DNA of 64,000 nt from Hymenobacter nivis. GTDB lineage: Bacteria > Bacteroidota > Bacteroidia > Cytophagales > Hymenobacteraceae. A model generated the notes under the pieces. That model was not told the origin of the DNA. It did no database searches and saw only the letters and a list, made by a program, of their open reading frames with translations. Location of the stretch: contig NZ_CP029145.1 of NCBI RefSeq assembly GCF_003149515.1, positions 4,278,001 through 4,342,000 on the forward strand, given 5' to 3'. The position numbers and the translations under genes are program-made. The number at the start of each line of letters is the position of its first letter. The stretch's first letter is position 1. Positions 25,647-33,788 of the stretch are shown piece after piece.

Positions 25647-26118
25647 CTACGCGGTAGGGGCGGGCCCCGCGGTGGGGCCCCAGGGCAAGCGGGTGGGCTG
25701 CACAGCGCCCCAGAGGGTTTGCTGGTGGGTGTAGTGCAGGAGTGTGCGGGCCGTGGTTTCGACGTCTTTCTGGCAATACCGGACGATGCTGGCCAGGTCT
25801 TTTTCGGCCTAGCAGGCGTGGTCCACTTGCGAGCCGTCGCGGTAGTCTTTAGGCGGGGGAATACCAAACACGTCCGCCAGTAGCGGCAGCGAAAGGGTAC
25901 CCTTGTGGTCGCCGAACTTCTACCGATCCATGGCGTCGAGCAAGTGGGGCAGGCCCCAGGGCTTGTGGCCGGCCGCGTCGAGCATGCGCCGGCCCAGTAG
26001 CGTGGGCAAATGCGCGCCCGTTGTGGGCGCAGGGGAAAAACGGGTCGTTGCGGTGGTTAACCTTGCCACAGTCGCGAACGATAGCGGTGGTGGCGCTGTA
26101 CAGCGCCGCTAATTTCAT
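25647..26118 (-). pseudogene. Decayed PolB-like 3'-5' exonuclease gene
   Basis: Read on the minus strand, the fragment gives MKLAALYSATTAIVRDCGKV, a frameshift, FFPCAHNGR, a second frame shift, then RRMLDAAGHKPWGLPHLLDAM, KFGDHKGTLSLPLLADVFGI and AEKDLASIVRYCQKDVETT, followed by a TAG at 25647-25649. HNG[RK]..D..L and YC..DV match the ExoII and ExoIII motifs of predicted 3'-5' exonucleases related to DNA polymerase B (PF10108). TAG codons at 25920-25922 and 25809-25811 stand where Trp is expected (..DxWKFGD, YW..EKDL). The N-terminal ExoI part is missing. The gene is clearly inactive. Confidence 0.78.
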
Positions 26119-26261
26119 TCAACGACGGGTGGGGACGAGCACAGCCCATACTACGTGGTGCAACGGTACGCGAACTCCGAAACCGTTCTAGCCAACTCAA
26201 ACTGCTCTAAGAGTGGAATTGCCAACAGGAACCGGGGCCCCGGAGGCGTATTTTTATCGCT

Positions 26262-27545
26262 ATGTTCTTCCAGTTTGGCCCCCGCAGCGCGTTGCTATTG
26301 CCCTTTGTGGTGCCGGGGGCGGTGGCTGCGCTGTGGCTGCTGGGCCGGGCCCTGCGGCGTGGGGCCCCCGCCGACGCCTTGCTGGCGCTGCTCATTGCGC
26401 TGCCTACTATCAGCGTGACGCAGTGGATGCTGGGCTACGCGGGCTGGTTCGATAGCCACGACGGGCACTCGACGGTGATGTTTTACGTGCCCTGGCACCT
26501 GGGTACGGCGCTGGGCGTGGGCTACTACCTGTATTTTCGCAGCCTCACCAACCAGGAATTCCGCTGGCGGCCGCTGGCCGCGCACTGGCTGCCGGCGCTG
26601 CTGGAGCTGGGCCTGTTTGCAGCGGCGGCGGCTTACGACCTGGGGTGGTGGCGCGGGATGCAGGGCCGGCCGCTGCCCGATTTTTTTGGTACAAAGGGCG
26701 CAGCGGCCACGGCCCTCGACGCACTGGCCTTGCCGCTGGCGCTGCTCAGCCACGGGCTGCTGCTGGGCTACGGGCTGCGGATGTGGGCGGAGTACCGCCG
26801 CTACCGCCGCTACCTCGACGACAACTTCTCAGACCCCGAGCGCCTGCGCTTTGCCGGGCTGCGGCAGCTGCTGCTGCTGCAACTGCTGGTTCTGACGCTG
26901 GGCCTGCTGTATACGGCCCTGAATACGGCGTTCGAGTTTAGCTACGACGCGGCCTGGAATTTTTTCGCCCTGCGCGGCATCCTTATATACGGGCTGATTG
27001 TGGTAGGCATCCAGGCAAACTACGCGGCCGCCACAAGCCCGCTCCGCTTTGGGGCCCCGGCGGTGCCCGCGGTGGCGGATGCAGCCGCGCCGCTGCCCGG
27101 TAGCGGCGCTGGCTTTGAGCCCCGGGGACCGAGGGCCCTGGTGGCGGCCGGCCGCCCGGCTGCCGCTGCGGGGGGGGCGCTGCCCGCCGCGCCGCTGCCG
27201 CCCGAACTTGGGCCCTGGCGCGATAAACTGCTGGCCCTGATGGCCGACGAGCAGCCGTGGCTGGAGCCCGAATTGACCCTCGCCGAGCTGGCCCACCGCC
27301 TGCGCACGCATCCGGCGCTGCTCTCCAAGGTCATCAACGCGGGCTGCGGGCAAAACTTCAACGACTTTGTGAATACCTACCGGGTGCAGGAGGCGCGCCG
27401 CAAGCTGGCCGACCCGCGCTTCGGGCACTACTCGCTGGTGGGAGTGGCGCTGGAGAGCGGATTTAACTTAAAATCAACGTTTAACCGCGTGTTCAAGAAG
27501 CTGCTGGACCAGGCTCCCAGCGAGGTAATGCGGCCCAAATCATAA
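26262..27545 (+). CDS. Membrane-anchored AraC-family transcriptional regulator
   Basis: The 427-residue product has seven predicted N-terminal membrane helices (from LLPFVVPGAVAALWLLGRAL to LRGILIYGLIVVGIQ). A variable Pro/Ala-rich linker of about 70 residues follows, then a C-terminal AraC DNA-binding domain: LTLAELAHRLRTHPALLSKV (first helix-turn-helix) and FGHYSLVGVALESGFNLKS with TFNRVFKKLLDQAPSEV (second). This 7TM-HTH layout is common in Bacteroidota and suggests a signal sensed in the membrane. It reads toward the TonB-dependent receptor gene 285 bp downstream, a plausible target. Confidence 0.9.
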   Translation: MFFQFGPRSALLLPFVVPGAVAALWLLGRALRRGAPADALLALLIALPTISVTQWMLGYAGWFDSHDGHSTVMFYVPWHLGTALGVGYYLYFRSLTNQEFRWRPLAAHWLPALLELGLFAAAAAYDLGWWRGMQGRPLPDFFGTKGAAATALDALALPLALLSHGLLLGYGLRMWAEYRRYRRYLDDNFSDPERLRFAGLRQLLLLQLLVLTLGLLYTALNTAFEFSYDAAWNFFALRGILIYGLIVVGIQANYAAATSPLRFGAPAVPAVADAAAPLPGSGAGFEPRGPRALVAAGRPAAAAGGALPAAPLPPELGPWRDKLLALMADEQPWLEPELTLAELAHRLRTHPALLSKVINAGCGQNFNDFVNTYRVQEARRKLADPRFGHYSLVGVALESGFNLKSTFNRVFKKLLDQAPSEVMRPKS

Positions 27546-27829
27546 GTTGGGACGGGCCAGATTATGGCTTGGAGCGCCGGCCGTGGGGCAGGGGAGGACT
27601 TTTGCCTTCGTCCTCACCAACCCTCGCTTCGGCCGTGAAAAACGCTGCAACCTGCCCCCTGGCCCCCATACCCGGCCCCGCTGGCTACGCACTTTCTGAG
27701 AACCGTGGTAACATTTGGCCCGGGGCCCCGGTAGCTGCCGTGCGGTGCCAGGTTGGCAGCGCGGCAAGCAACCATCCGGGGCCCGCCCGCATCTGTGTGG
27801 GCAGTTCCCTTTCCTTCTACCCACAACTC

Positions 27830-30346
27830 ATGAGATTTTTTACCCGTTGCGCGACGGGTGGGCTGCTGGGCCTGCTCTTCGCAATAGCCACTGCTTTGCC
27901 GGCCGCGGCCCAGGGCCCCGCGGCCAGTACCGGCGCGCTCACCGGCACGGTGCTCGACTCGGCCAGCCGCCAGCCGGTGCCCTATGCCACGGTGGTATTG
28001 CTGCCGCCGGCGCCCAATGACAAGCCCATTACTGGCGTGGCGGCCGATGACCAGGGCAAGTTCAGCCTCACTAAGCTGGCGGCCGGCGCTTTTCGGCTGC
28101 GGGCCAGCTACGTGGGCTACGGCACCCGCACCCGCGCCGTGGTGGTGGGCGCGGGCCTCACCGACGTGGGGGCCCTGCGCCTGCGGGCCACAGCCCAGGC
28201 GTTAGGCGAAGCCGTCATTATTGGCTCTAAGCCAGTGGTGGAGGTGCGCCCCGACCGCCTCGTGTACAACGCCGACCAGGACGTGAGCAACGCCGGCGGC
28301 ACCGCGGCCGACGTGCTGCGCAAGGCCCCGCTGCTGGCCGTGGACGGCGACGGCAACGTGAAAATGCGCGGCTCGGCCAACTTCAAAGTGCTCGTGAACA
28401 ACAAGCCCTCGCCCACACTGGCCCGCAACCTGGCCGAGGCGCTGAAAAGCATTCCGGCCGACCAGATCAAAAGCGTCGAGATCATCACCACGCCGCCGGC
28501 CAAGTACGACGGCGAGGGTACGGCCGGCATCATCAATATCGTGCTGAAAAAAGGGGTGGAGCAGGGCCTGAACGGCCGCGTGGGCCTCAGCAGCGGCAAC
28601 CGCAATACCAACTTCAACTCGGTGCTGAACTTCAGGAAGGGTAAAGTTGGGTTTTCGTCGTCGCTCAACGCGGGGGCCTGGTACAATCCCGGCCAATCGA
28701 GCACCGAGCGGCTGGGCTACGCGGGCACCGGGGCCCCCGACACGCTGCGCCAAAGTAGCGCCAACCGCAACCGCGGCGGCTGGGGGTACGGCACGGTGGG
28801 CCTCGACTACGACCCCGCCGAGCACCACAGCTTTTCGCTGGCCGGCTCGGTGAACGGCTACGGCGGCTACACCACCCACGACCTGGTGAACCGCTACACC
28901 GCGCCCGACGCCGGCCAAAACCAGCTCTTCACCCGCGCCACCAAAAACGTGTTCAGCGGGCTGAACGTGGAGGGCACCGGCACCTACACCCGCACCTTTG
29001 CCCAGGCCCGCAAGGAATGGAGCGTGCTGGCCCAGTACGCCTACAACCCCGGCACGTTTGGCTACGATTTCGACCAGTTTACTAACTCGGGCGTGGCGCT
29101 GGACGGTAGCCGGGCCGACTACCGCGAGCGGAACCGGGGCCGCACGCCGGGCCACGAGTTCACGGCCCAAACCGATTTCACCCAGCCGCTGGGCGATAAG
29201 AAAACGTTGGAAGTGGGCCTGAAAGCCATTTTCCGGCGCACGGGCTCGGTGGCTAGTGTCGACACGCTGTTTCCGGCCCGCGCCCCCGGTTTTGCTCAGT
29301 CGCTGCGCCGCGCCACCGACTTCAGCTACGCTCAGAACGTGCAGGCGGTGTACGGCATCTACTCGTTCGGGCTGGGGCCCAAGCTCACGGCCAGCCTCGG
29401 CGGCCGGGTGGAGCGCACGGCCCTGACGGCCGACTTCCGCACCAGTAGCTCAGGCTTCGAGCGAAGCTACAACACGTTGCTGCCCAACGGTAACGCCCGC
29501 TACGCCTTCAGCGACGCCACCAGCCTGCGCCTGGCCTACAGCCGCCGTATCACCCGGCCGTTTATCGATTACCTCAACCCGTTTGTGGACCGCTCCGACG
29601 CCAAAAACATTTCCTACGGCAACCCCGCCCTCGATCCCGAGCTGACCGACTCGTACGAGCTGAGCTACAACACGACCGTGAAAGCGGTGACGCTCAACGC
29701 CTCGGCTTCGGTGCGGCACACGGGTAACGCCATCGAGTCGGTGCGCTTCTCAACCCTGAACCCCACCGCGCCGCTGCCCATCGGGGTGCTGCCCGACGCT
29801 AGCGTAACGGTGCAAACCTTCGCCAACGTGGCGGCCAATACGTTCTACCAGTTCAACCTCTACGGCTCGGCCAAGCCCCTGGCGCAGTGGGACCTGAGCG
29901 GGGGCCCCGACGTGCAGTACATCGTGCGCCGCAGCCCGGCCCTGAACACCGAGCGCCGCGGCTTCACGGCCGGCCTCAACCTGAACACGGCCTATAAGTT
30001 CGACAAGGGCCTGACGGTGCAGTCGTTCGTCAACGGGTCGCTGGCCTCGGTCGAAATTCAGGGCCGGGGCCCCGCCAGCCTCTATTATTCGTTCGGGGTG
30101 AAGAAAGACCTCTGGGATAAAAAGGCCGACCTGACGCTGAACGTGGCCAACCCATTCAACGATTACTGGACCTTCCGCAGCAACACCACCACGACTTTTT
30201 TCGATGAGCGCAGCGATTACCGCGCCTACCAACGGTCTTTCCGCCTGAGCTTTGGCTACCGCTTTGGGCAGGCGCAGCAGGGGCGCCAGCGTAAGAGCAT
30301 CAACAACGACGACACCAAGGGCGGCGCCAGCAAGCAGGGCGGCTAG
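27830..30346 (+). CDS. TonB-dependent outer-membrane receptor with carboxypeptidase-like N-terminal domain
   Basis: The ATG at 27830 gives 838 residues with a signal peptide (GLLGLLFAIATALPAAAQ). A CarboxypepD-regulatory-like domain follows (about residues 38-120, LTGTVLDSASRQPVPYATVV and LRASYVGYGTR). The plug domain has NAGGTAADVLRKAPLLAVDG and IKSVEIITTPPAKYDGEGTA. The C-terminal beta-barrel of the outer-membrane-barrel family ends YRAYQRSFRLSFGYRFGQ and a polar tail. A longer frame from 27569 lacks support. Substrate is unknown. The AraC regulator upstream and a small secreted protein downstream are its neighbours. Confidence 0.9.
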   Translation: MRFFTRCATGGLLGLLFAIATALPAAAQGPAASTGALTGTVLDSASRQPVPYATVVLLPPAPNDKPITGVAADDQGKFSLTKLAAGAFRLRASYVGYGTRTRAVVVGAGLTDVGALRLRATAQALGEAVIIGSKPVVEVRPDRLVYNADQDVSNAGGTAADVLRKAPLLAVDGDGNVKMRGSANFKVLVNNKPSPTLARNLAEALKSIPADQIKSVEIITTPPAKYDGEGTAGIINIVLKKGVEQGLNGRVGLSSGNRNTNFNSVLNFRKGKVGFSSSLNAGAWYNPGQSSTERLGYAGTGAPDTLRQSSANRNRGGWGYGTVGLDYDPAEHHSFSLAGSVNGYGGYTTHDLVNRYTAPDAGQNQLFTRATKNVFSGLNVEGTGTYTRTFAQARKEWSVLAQYAYNPGTFGYDFDQFTNSGVALDGSRADYRERNRGRTPGHEFTAQTDFTQPLGDKKTLEVGLKAIFRRTGSVASVDTLFPARAPGFAQSLRRATDFSYAQNVQAVYGIYSFGLGPKLTASLGGRVERTALTADFRTSSSGFERSYNTLLPNGNARYAFSDATSLRLAYSRRITRPFIDYLNPFVDRSDAKNISYGNPALDPELTDSYELSYNTTVKAVTLNASASVRHTGNAIESVRFSTLNPTAPLPIGVLPDASVTVQTFANVAANTFYQFNLYGSAKPLAQWDLSGGPDVQYIVRRSPALNTERRGFTAGLNLNTAYKFDKGLTVQSFVNGSLASVEIQGRGPASLYYSFGVKKDLWDKKADLTLNVANPFNDYWTFRSNTTTTFFDERSDYRAYQRSFRLSFGYRFGQAQQGRQRKSINNDDTKGGASKQGG

Positions 30347-30359
30347 GGCCCCGGGGCCC

Positions 30360-30866
30360 CTACCTGATCTGGCGCAGGTCGTGCTTCACCGCGCGGTGGG
30401 CGTTTTTCAGGTAGGTCTTGAGCTGCTGCTGCTTGGTGAGCGAAATGCTGACCGGCGTGAGCAGCTGCACCACGGCCAGCGTGGTGCCGGGCTGGAAGGC
30501 CGCCGTCACATCGGCAAAGCCGGCGTACGCTACCACCACGGCCTCGGGGCCCGTGCCGGCAGGGAGGGTGAAGCGGAAGTTGCCTTGCGCATCGGTCACG
30601 CACGACTGGCCGAAGCGCGGTAGGCGCACCACGGCCCCGGGCAGGGCCCCGGCCGTCGTTTCGACGCGGCCGGCCAGCGCTACCGGCGCGGCTACTGGCG
30701 CGGCTACCGGCGCGGCCGGTGCGGCGGCTGGCACTATCGGAGCCGGGCGTGGCGCGTTGGCGGCCAGCAGCCTGGGGCGCGGCAGCCTGGCCTGGGCCTG
30801 GGCGGGGCTAAGCCCGGCCGCGAAGGTTAAGAACAGGAATAGGCAGGAGTGGTAATATCTTTTCAC
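30360..30866 (-). CDS. Secreted carboxypeptidase-regulatory-like domain protein
   Basis: The GTG at 30866 is chosen because it starts a good signal peptide (KRYYHSCLFLFLTFAAGLSPAQAQ); an upstream in-frame TTG at 30917 does not. The 168-residue product has an Ala/Pro linker encoded by imperfect 15-base tandem repeats around 30680-30720 (APVAAPVAAPVA). A beta-sandwich segment VALAGRVETTAGALPGAVVR with CVTDAQGNFRFTLPAG follows, as in the N-terminal domain of TonB receptors, and then a basic tail. It converges on the receptor gene, 13 bp apart. Function unknown. Confidence 0.65.
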   Translation of the reverse strand: MKRYYHSCLFLFLTFAAGLSPAQAQARLPRPRLLAANAPRPAPIVPAAAPAAPVAAPVAAPVALAGRVETTAGALPGAVVRLPRFGQSCVTDAQGNFRFTLPAGTGPEAVVVAYAGFADVTAAFQPGTTLAVVQLLTPVSISLTKQQQLKTYLKNAHRAVKHDLRQIR

Positions 30867-30917
30867 AGGAGGGCAATGGGGTAGCGGCAGGATTAATTTT
30901 TTGCTTGAATAATTCAA

Positions 30918-31263
30918 AACTATGGGGCCCTCGGGGCCCCCCGGGCAGCATTTCGGCCGGCGCGCCGCTACGCCCGGCCAACGGTCCTTTCCGGCCTACG
31001 GCGCACCCAGAACGAATTTCTATACTTTGGTATAGACCCGGTGTAATGAATTGCTTACGTCACCGATTCAGTGGTCGTTCATTTACTGCCCTGCCCGCTC
31101 CTTATTTACTGTCCACGGGCCCCAGGATTGCCAACTGTCTATTTGCCGTGGCGCTGAAACCAGTGCAAAGGTCACCTTTGGCACTGCTGGGGATAAAACC
31201 TGCCCCGGCTGCGTGCCCGGTGCCGGCGGCGCAGCCGCTCAGCACTTGCCTTCCTTCCCATCC
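30918..31263. other. Intergenic region upstream of the split protease gene
   Basis: No supported gene was found. The left side holds two GGGGCCC palindromes. The middle contains TACTTTGG and TATAGACC elements near 31022-31040 that could form a promoter for the downstream M50 gene, but no standard spacing was confirmed. Confidence 0.4.
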
Positions 31264-32572
31264 ATGAAAAAATTGCCCAAGTACCTTCGTTTCGTTCTGT
31301 TCGCCGGCCTTGGCGCTGTGATCGGGCACTTGATCGGCAAGTATGGCCCGCAGCTGCCGCCCCATGCGGCCTGGAGCCGGGGGCAGGTGGCCGGCTTGCT
31401 GGCGCTGCTGCCGGTGGCCTGGTTACTGGCCGTGCTGCTGCACGAGCTAGGCCACGTGCTGGCGGGGCAGGCGCAGCGCTTCCAGTTCCGCTGGCTGGTG
31501 GTGGGGCCCCTGCTGTGGAAGCGTGAAGCGGGCCGGCTGCGCTTTGCCTGGAATAAGAATTTGGGCGGTGGTCCAAAGCGGGGTGATTCCAGCATTTAAT
31601 TCTGCTTCTTGACACACTGTTTTCCGCTTTTCTGACTCTATTCAAGTGGTTCCCATTAGAATGTGCCAATAACTGAAAATAGAATATCACCCCGCTTTGG
31701 ACCACTGCCAGAATTTGAACCTGGCCGGTGGCATGGCCCTGTGCCTGCCGCTCAACGAGGGCGACCTGCGCCGGCGGTTTATGGTCTTTGCCGCGGGTGG
31801 GCCGCTGGGCAGTGTGGCGTGGGCAGCCGTGGCGCTGGGCACCTATGCCCTGCTGCCCGCCGCTGCCTCGGCCGTGGGCCAGGTGCTGGCGGCGGCGCTG
31901 GCCGTGAGCGGCGTTATTTCGGCGCTGCTGGCGGTGCTGACGCTGGTGCCCATGCACCTGGGCGGCTTTTACAGCGATGGCGGCCGGCTGCTGCACTTGT
32001 GGCGGGGCGACGCGGCTGGCCAGCTCGACCTGGCCCTGATTACGGCCACGGCCCGCTCCATGGCCGGCACCCGGCCCCGCCACTTGCCGCAGGCCCTGCT
32101 CACGGCCGCGGCCGCCTTGCCCCAGGAGCTGCCCTTCAAGTTCTACGCGCACTACTACCTCTACCTGGCAGCGCTCGATGCCCAGCAAATTGAGCAAGCC
32201 GGCCAGCACCTGGCCGCCTACCGGGTGCAACTGCCCCAGCAGCCGGCGGCCATGCAAGCCGGTGGCTGGCTGGAATCGGCGTTTTTCGCGGCCGCTTACC
32301 AGCACGATTTGCCCGCCGCCCGCGCCTTTCGGGCGCAGGCGCAGGCGCAGCCCAGCGTCTTGGTCACGGCCGATGTAACGGCCCGCGTGGAAGCCGCCCT
32401 GGCCCGCCTGGCCGGCGACCCCGCGCAGGCCCTGGCCCTGGCCCAAACCGCCTTGCAGGCGCTGCCCCGCAGCATCGGCCAGGGCAGCGCCCACTTCTAC
32501 GCCGAGTGGCTGGCCGCTACCGTTCGCTGGGCCGGCGGGCCGGTGCAACAGCCGCTGCTACCCGCTGCCTAG
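31264..32572 (+). pseudogene. M50-type membrane zinc protease gene split by a miniature element
   Basis: The ATG at 31264 begins a product with N-terminal helices and VAWLLAVLLHELGHVLAGQA, the HExxH zinc motif of site-2-type (M50) proteases, and runs to NKNL at 31563. The 146-bp element at 31564-31709 plus its 8-bp duplication then shifts the frame, which stops at 31599. After 31718 the second half reads NLAGGMALCLPLNEGDLRRR, FAAGGPLGSVAW, a set of helices and an alpha-helical C-terminal part to TAG at 32570-32572. Joining 31264-31563 to 31718-32572 gives an uninterrupted 384-residue protein. The interrupted gene could still yield two fragments; no activity is expected. Confidence 0.9.
31564..31709. 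mobile_element. Miniature inverted-repeat element, copy 2 (146 bp)
   Basis: Its ends GGCGGTGGTCCAAAGCGGGG and the inverted equivalent form 24-bp terminal repeats with one mismatch. The 8-bp target AGAATTTG is duplicated exactly at 31556-31563 and 31710-31717. The interior is AT-rich without an open frame. Its size equals that of copy 1 at 1895. Its ends are nearly identical (the cleanest of the three copies), so it may be the most recent insertion (inference). Confidence 0.95.
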
Positions 32573-32742
32573 CCCGCCGCACCCGCCCTGCGGCCATTTA
32601 GCGCTGCTTAACAACAGTTTGCTGGCCCGTTGGCCGCACTTTGGGCAACCATTCGCCTACTTTCGGCATCCATAGGCAGCCGCTGCAATGGCGCCGGTGC
32701 CGCCACAAGTTATTTTCCACCCCCTCTGCCTTTTTTCTGCCC

Positions 32743-33648
32743 ATGTCCCTCACTATTACCAACCTTTCCAAAACGTACCCCAACGGCACCCAGGCGCTTA
32801 AAAACGTCAGCCTCGACATTCCCAACGGTATGTTTGGCCTGCTGGGGCCCAACGGGGCGGGCAAAAGCAGCCTGATGCGCACCATTGCCACGCTGCAAGA
32901 CGCCGACACGGGCAGCATCGTGCTCGACGGCATCGACGTGCTGCACGATAAGGAGGCCGTGCGCCGCGTACTGGGCTATTTGCCGCAGGAATTCGGCGTG
33001 TACCCCAGCGTGAGCGCCGAGGATTTGCTCGACCACTTCGCCACCCTCAAGGGCATTGCCAGCCGCAAGGAGCGCCAGGAAATGGTGGCCGCCCTGCTGC
33101 ACCAAACCAACCTCTACGACGTGCGCAAAAAGTACGTGGGCGGCTACTCGGGCGGCATGAAGCAGCGCTTCGGCATTGCGCAGGCGCTGCTGGGCAACCC
33201 GCGCCTCATCATCGTGGACGAGCCCACGGCCGGCCTCGACCCCGCCGAGCGCAACCGCTTCCACAACCTGCTGAGCGAGATCGGCGAGAACCTGGTGGTG
33301 ATTCTTAGCACGCACATCGTCAGCGACGTGAGCGACTTGTGCCGGCACATGGCCATCATTAACAAGGGCGAAGTGCTGCTCACCGGCGACCCGCTCACGG
33401 TGATGAACAACCTGAAGGGTAAAATCTGGAAGAAGCTGATTGAGAAGGCCGAGCTGCCGGCGCTGCAAGCCAGCCACCAAGTCATCAGCTCGCGCCTGTT
33501 TGCGGGCAAAACCGTGGTGCACGTCCTGGCCGATGGGGCCCCCGACAGCGGCTTCGAAGCCGTGAGCCCGGACTTAGAGGACGTGTACTTCGCGGAGATT
33601 CAGCGGTACGAAGTGCGGAGTAAAAGCGGGGCAATAATGGCTGCCTAA
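32743..33648 (+). CDS. ABC transporter ATP-binding protein
   Basis: The ATG at 32743 gives 301 residues of an ABC-2-type exporter ATPase. Walker A is GPNGAGKSS, the Q-loop is LPQEFGVYP, the signature is YSGGMKQR, Walker B is LIIVDEPTAGLDP and the switch His is in ILSTHIVSD. A C-terminal extension of about 80 residues follows. An upstream frame extension to 32641 has no support. It should energise the permease/peptidase fusion encoded 140 bp downstream, from which it is separated only by a palindromic repeat. Confidence 0.93.
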   Translation: MSLTITNLSKTYPNGTQALKNVSLDIPNGMFGLLGPNGAGKSSLMRTIATLQDADTGSIVLDGIDVLHDKEAVRRVLGYLPQEFGVYPSVSAEDLLDHFATLKGIASRKERQEMVAALLHQTNLYDVRKKYVGGYSGGMKQRFGIAQALLGNPRLIIVDEPTAGLDPAERNRFHNLLSEIGENLVVILSTHIVSDVSDLCRHMAIINKGEVLLTGDPLTVMNNLKGKIWKKLIEKAELPALQASHQVISSRLFAGKTVVHVLADGAPDSGFEAVSPDLEDVYFAEIQRYEVRSKSGAIMAA

Positions 33649-33661
33649 GCTGCTAACTGAA

Positions 33662-33752
33662 CGTCATACTGAGCCTGTCGAATCATCTCTACTGCGCTAA
33701 TAATCAATGATTGCTGCTGCGGTAGAGGTGCTTCGACAGGCTCAGCATGACG
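33662..33752. repeat. Long palindromic repeat between ABC ATPase and permease genes
   Basis: The left arm CGTCATACTGAGCCTGTCGA (from 33662) is mirrored by the right arm ending CAGCATGACG at 33752. Pairing extends over about 35 bases with a few mismatches. It is related to the palindromes at 11423 and 37487 by the GTCAT(N)C..GA start. A transcript of the operon could fold here. Confidence 0.8.
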
Positions 33753-33788
33753 GCCTCGTCTTCCTCTCTGATTTTAAAGCGAACCATC

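Noticed and set aside
9651..26118. TAG codons read as amino acids (recoded genetic code)
   Set aside because: Intact genes in the window end normally at TAG (mreD, mrdA, selD and others), and the relics also have frameshifts, so ordinary decay explains the TAG codons.
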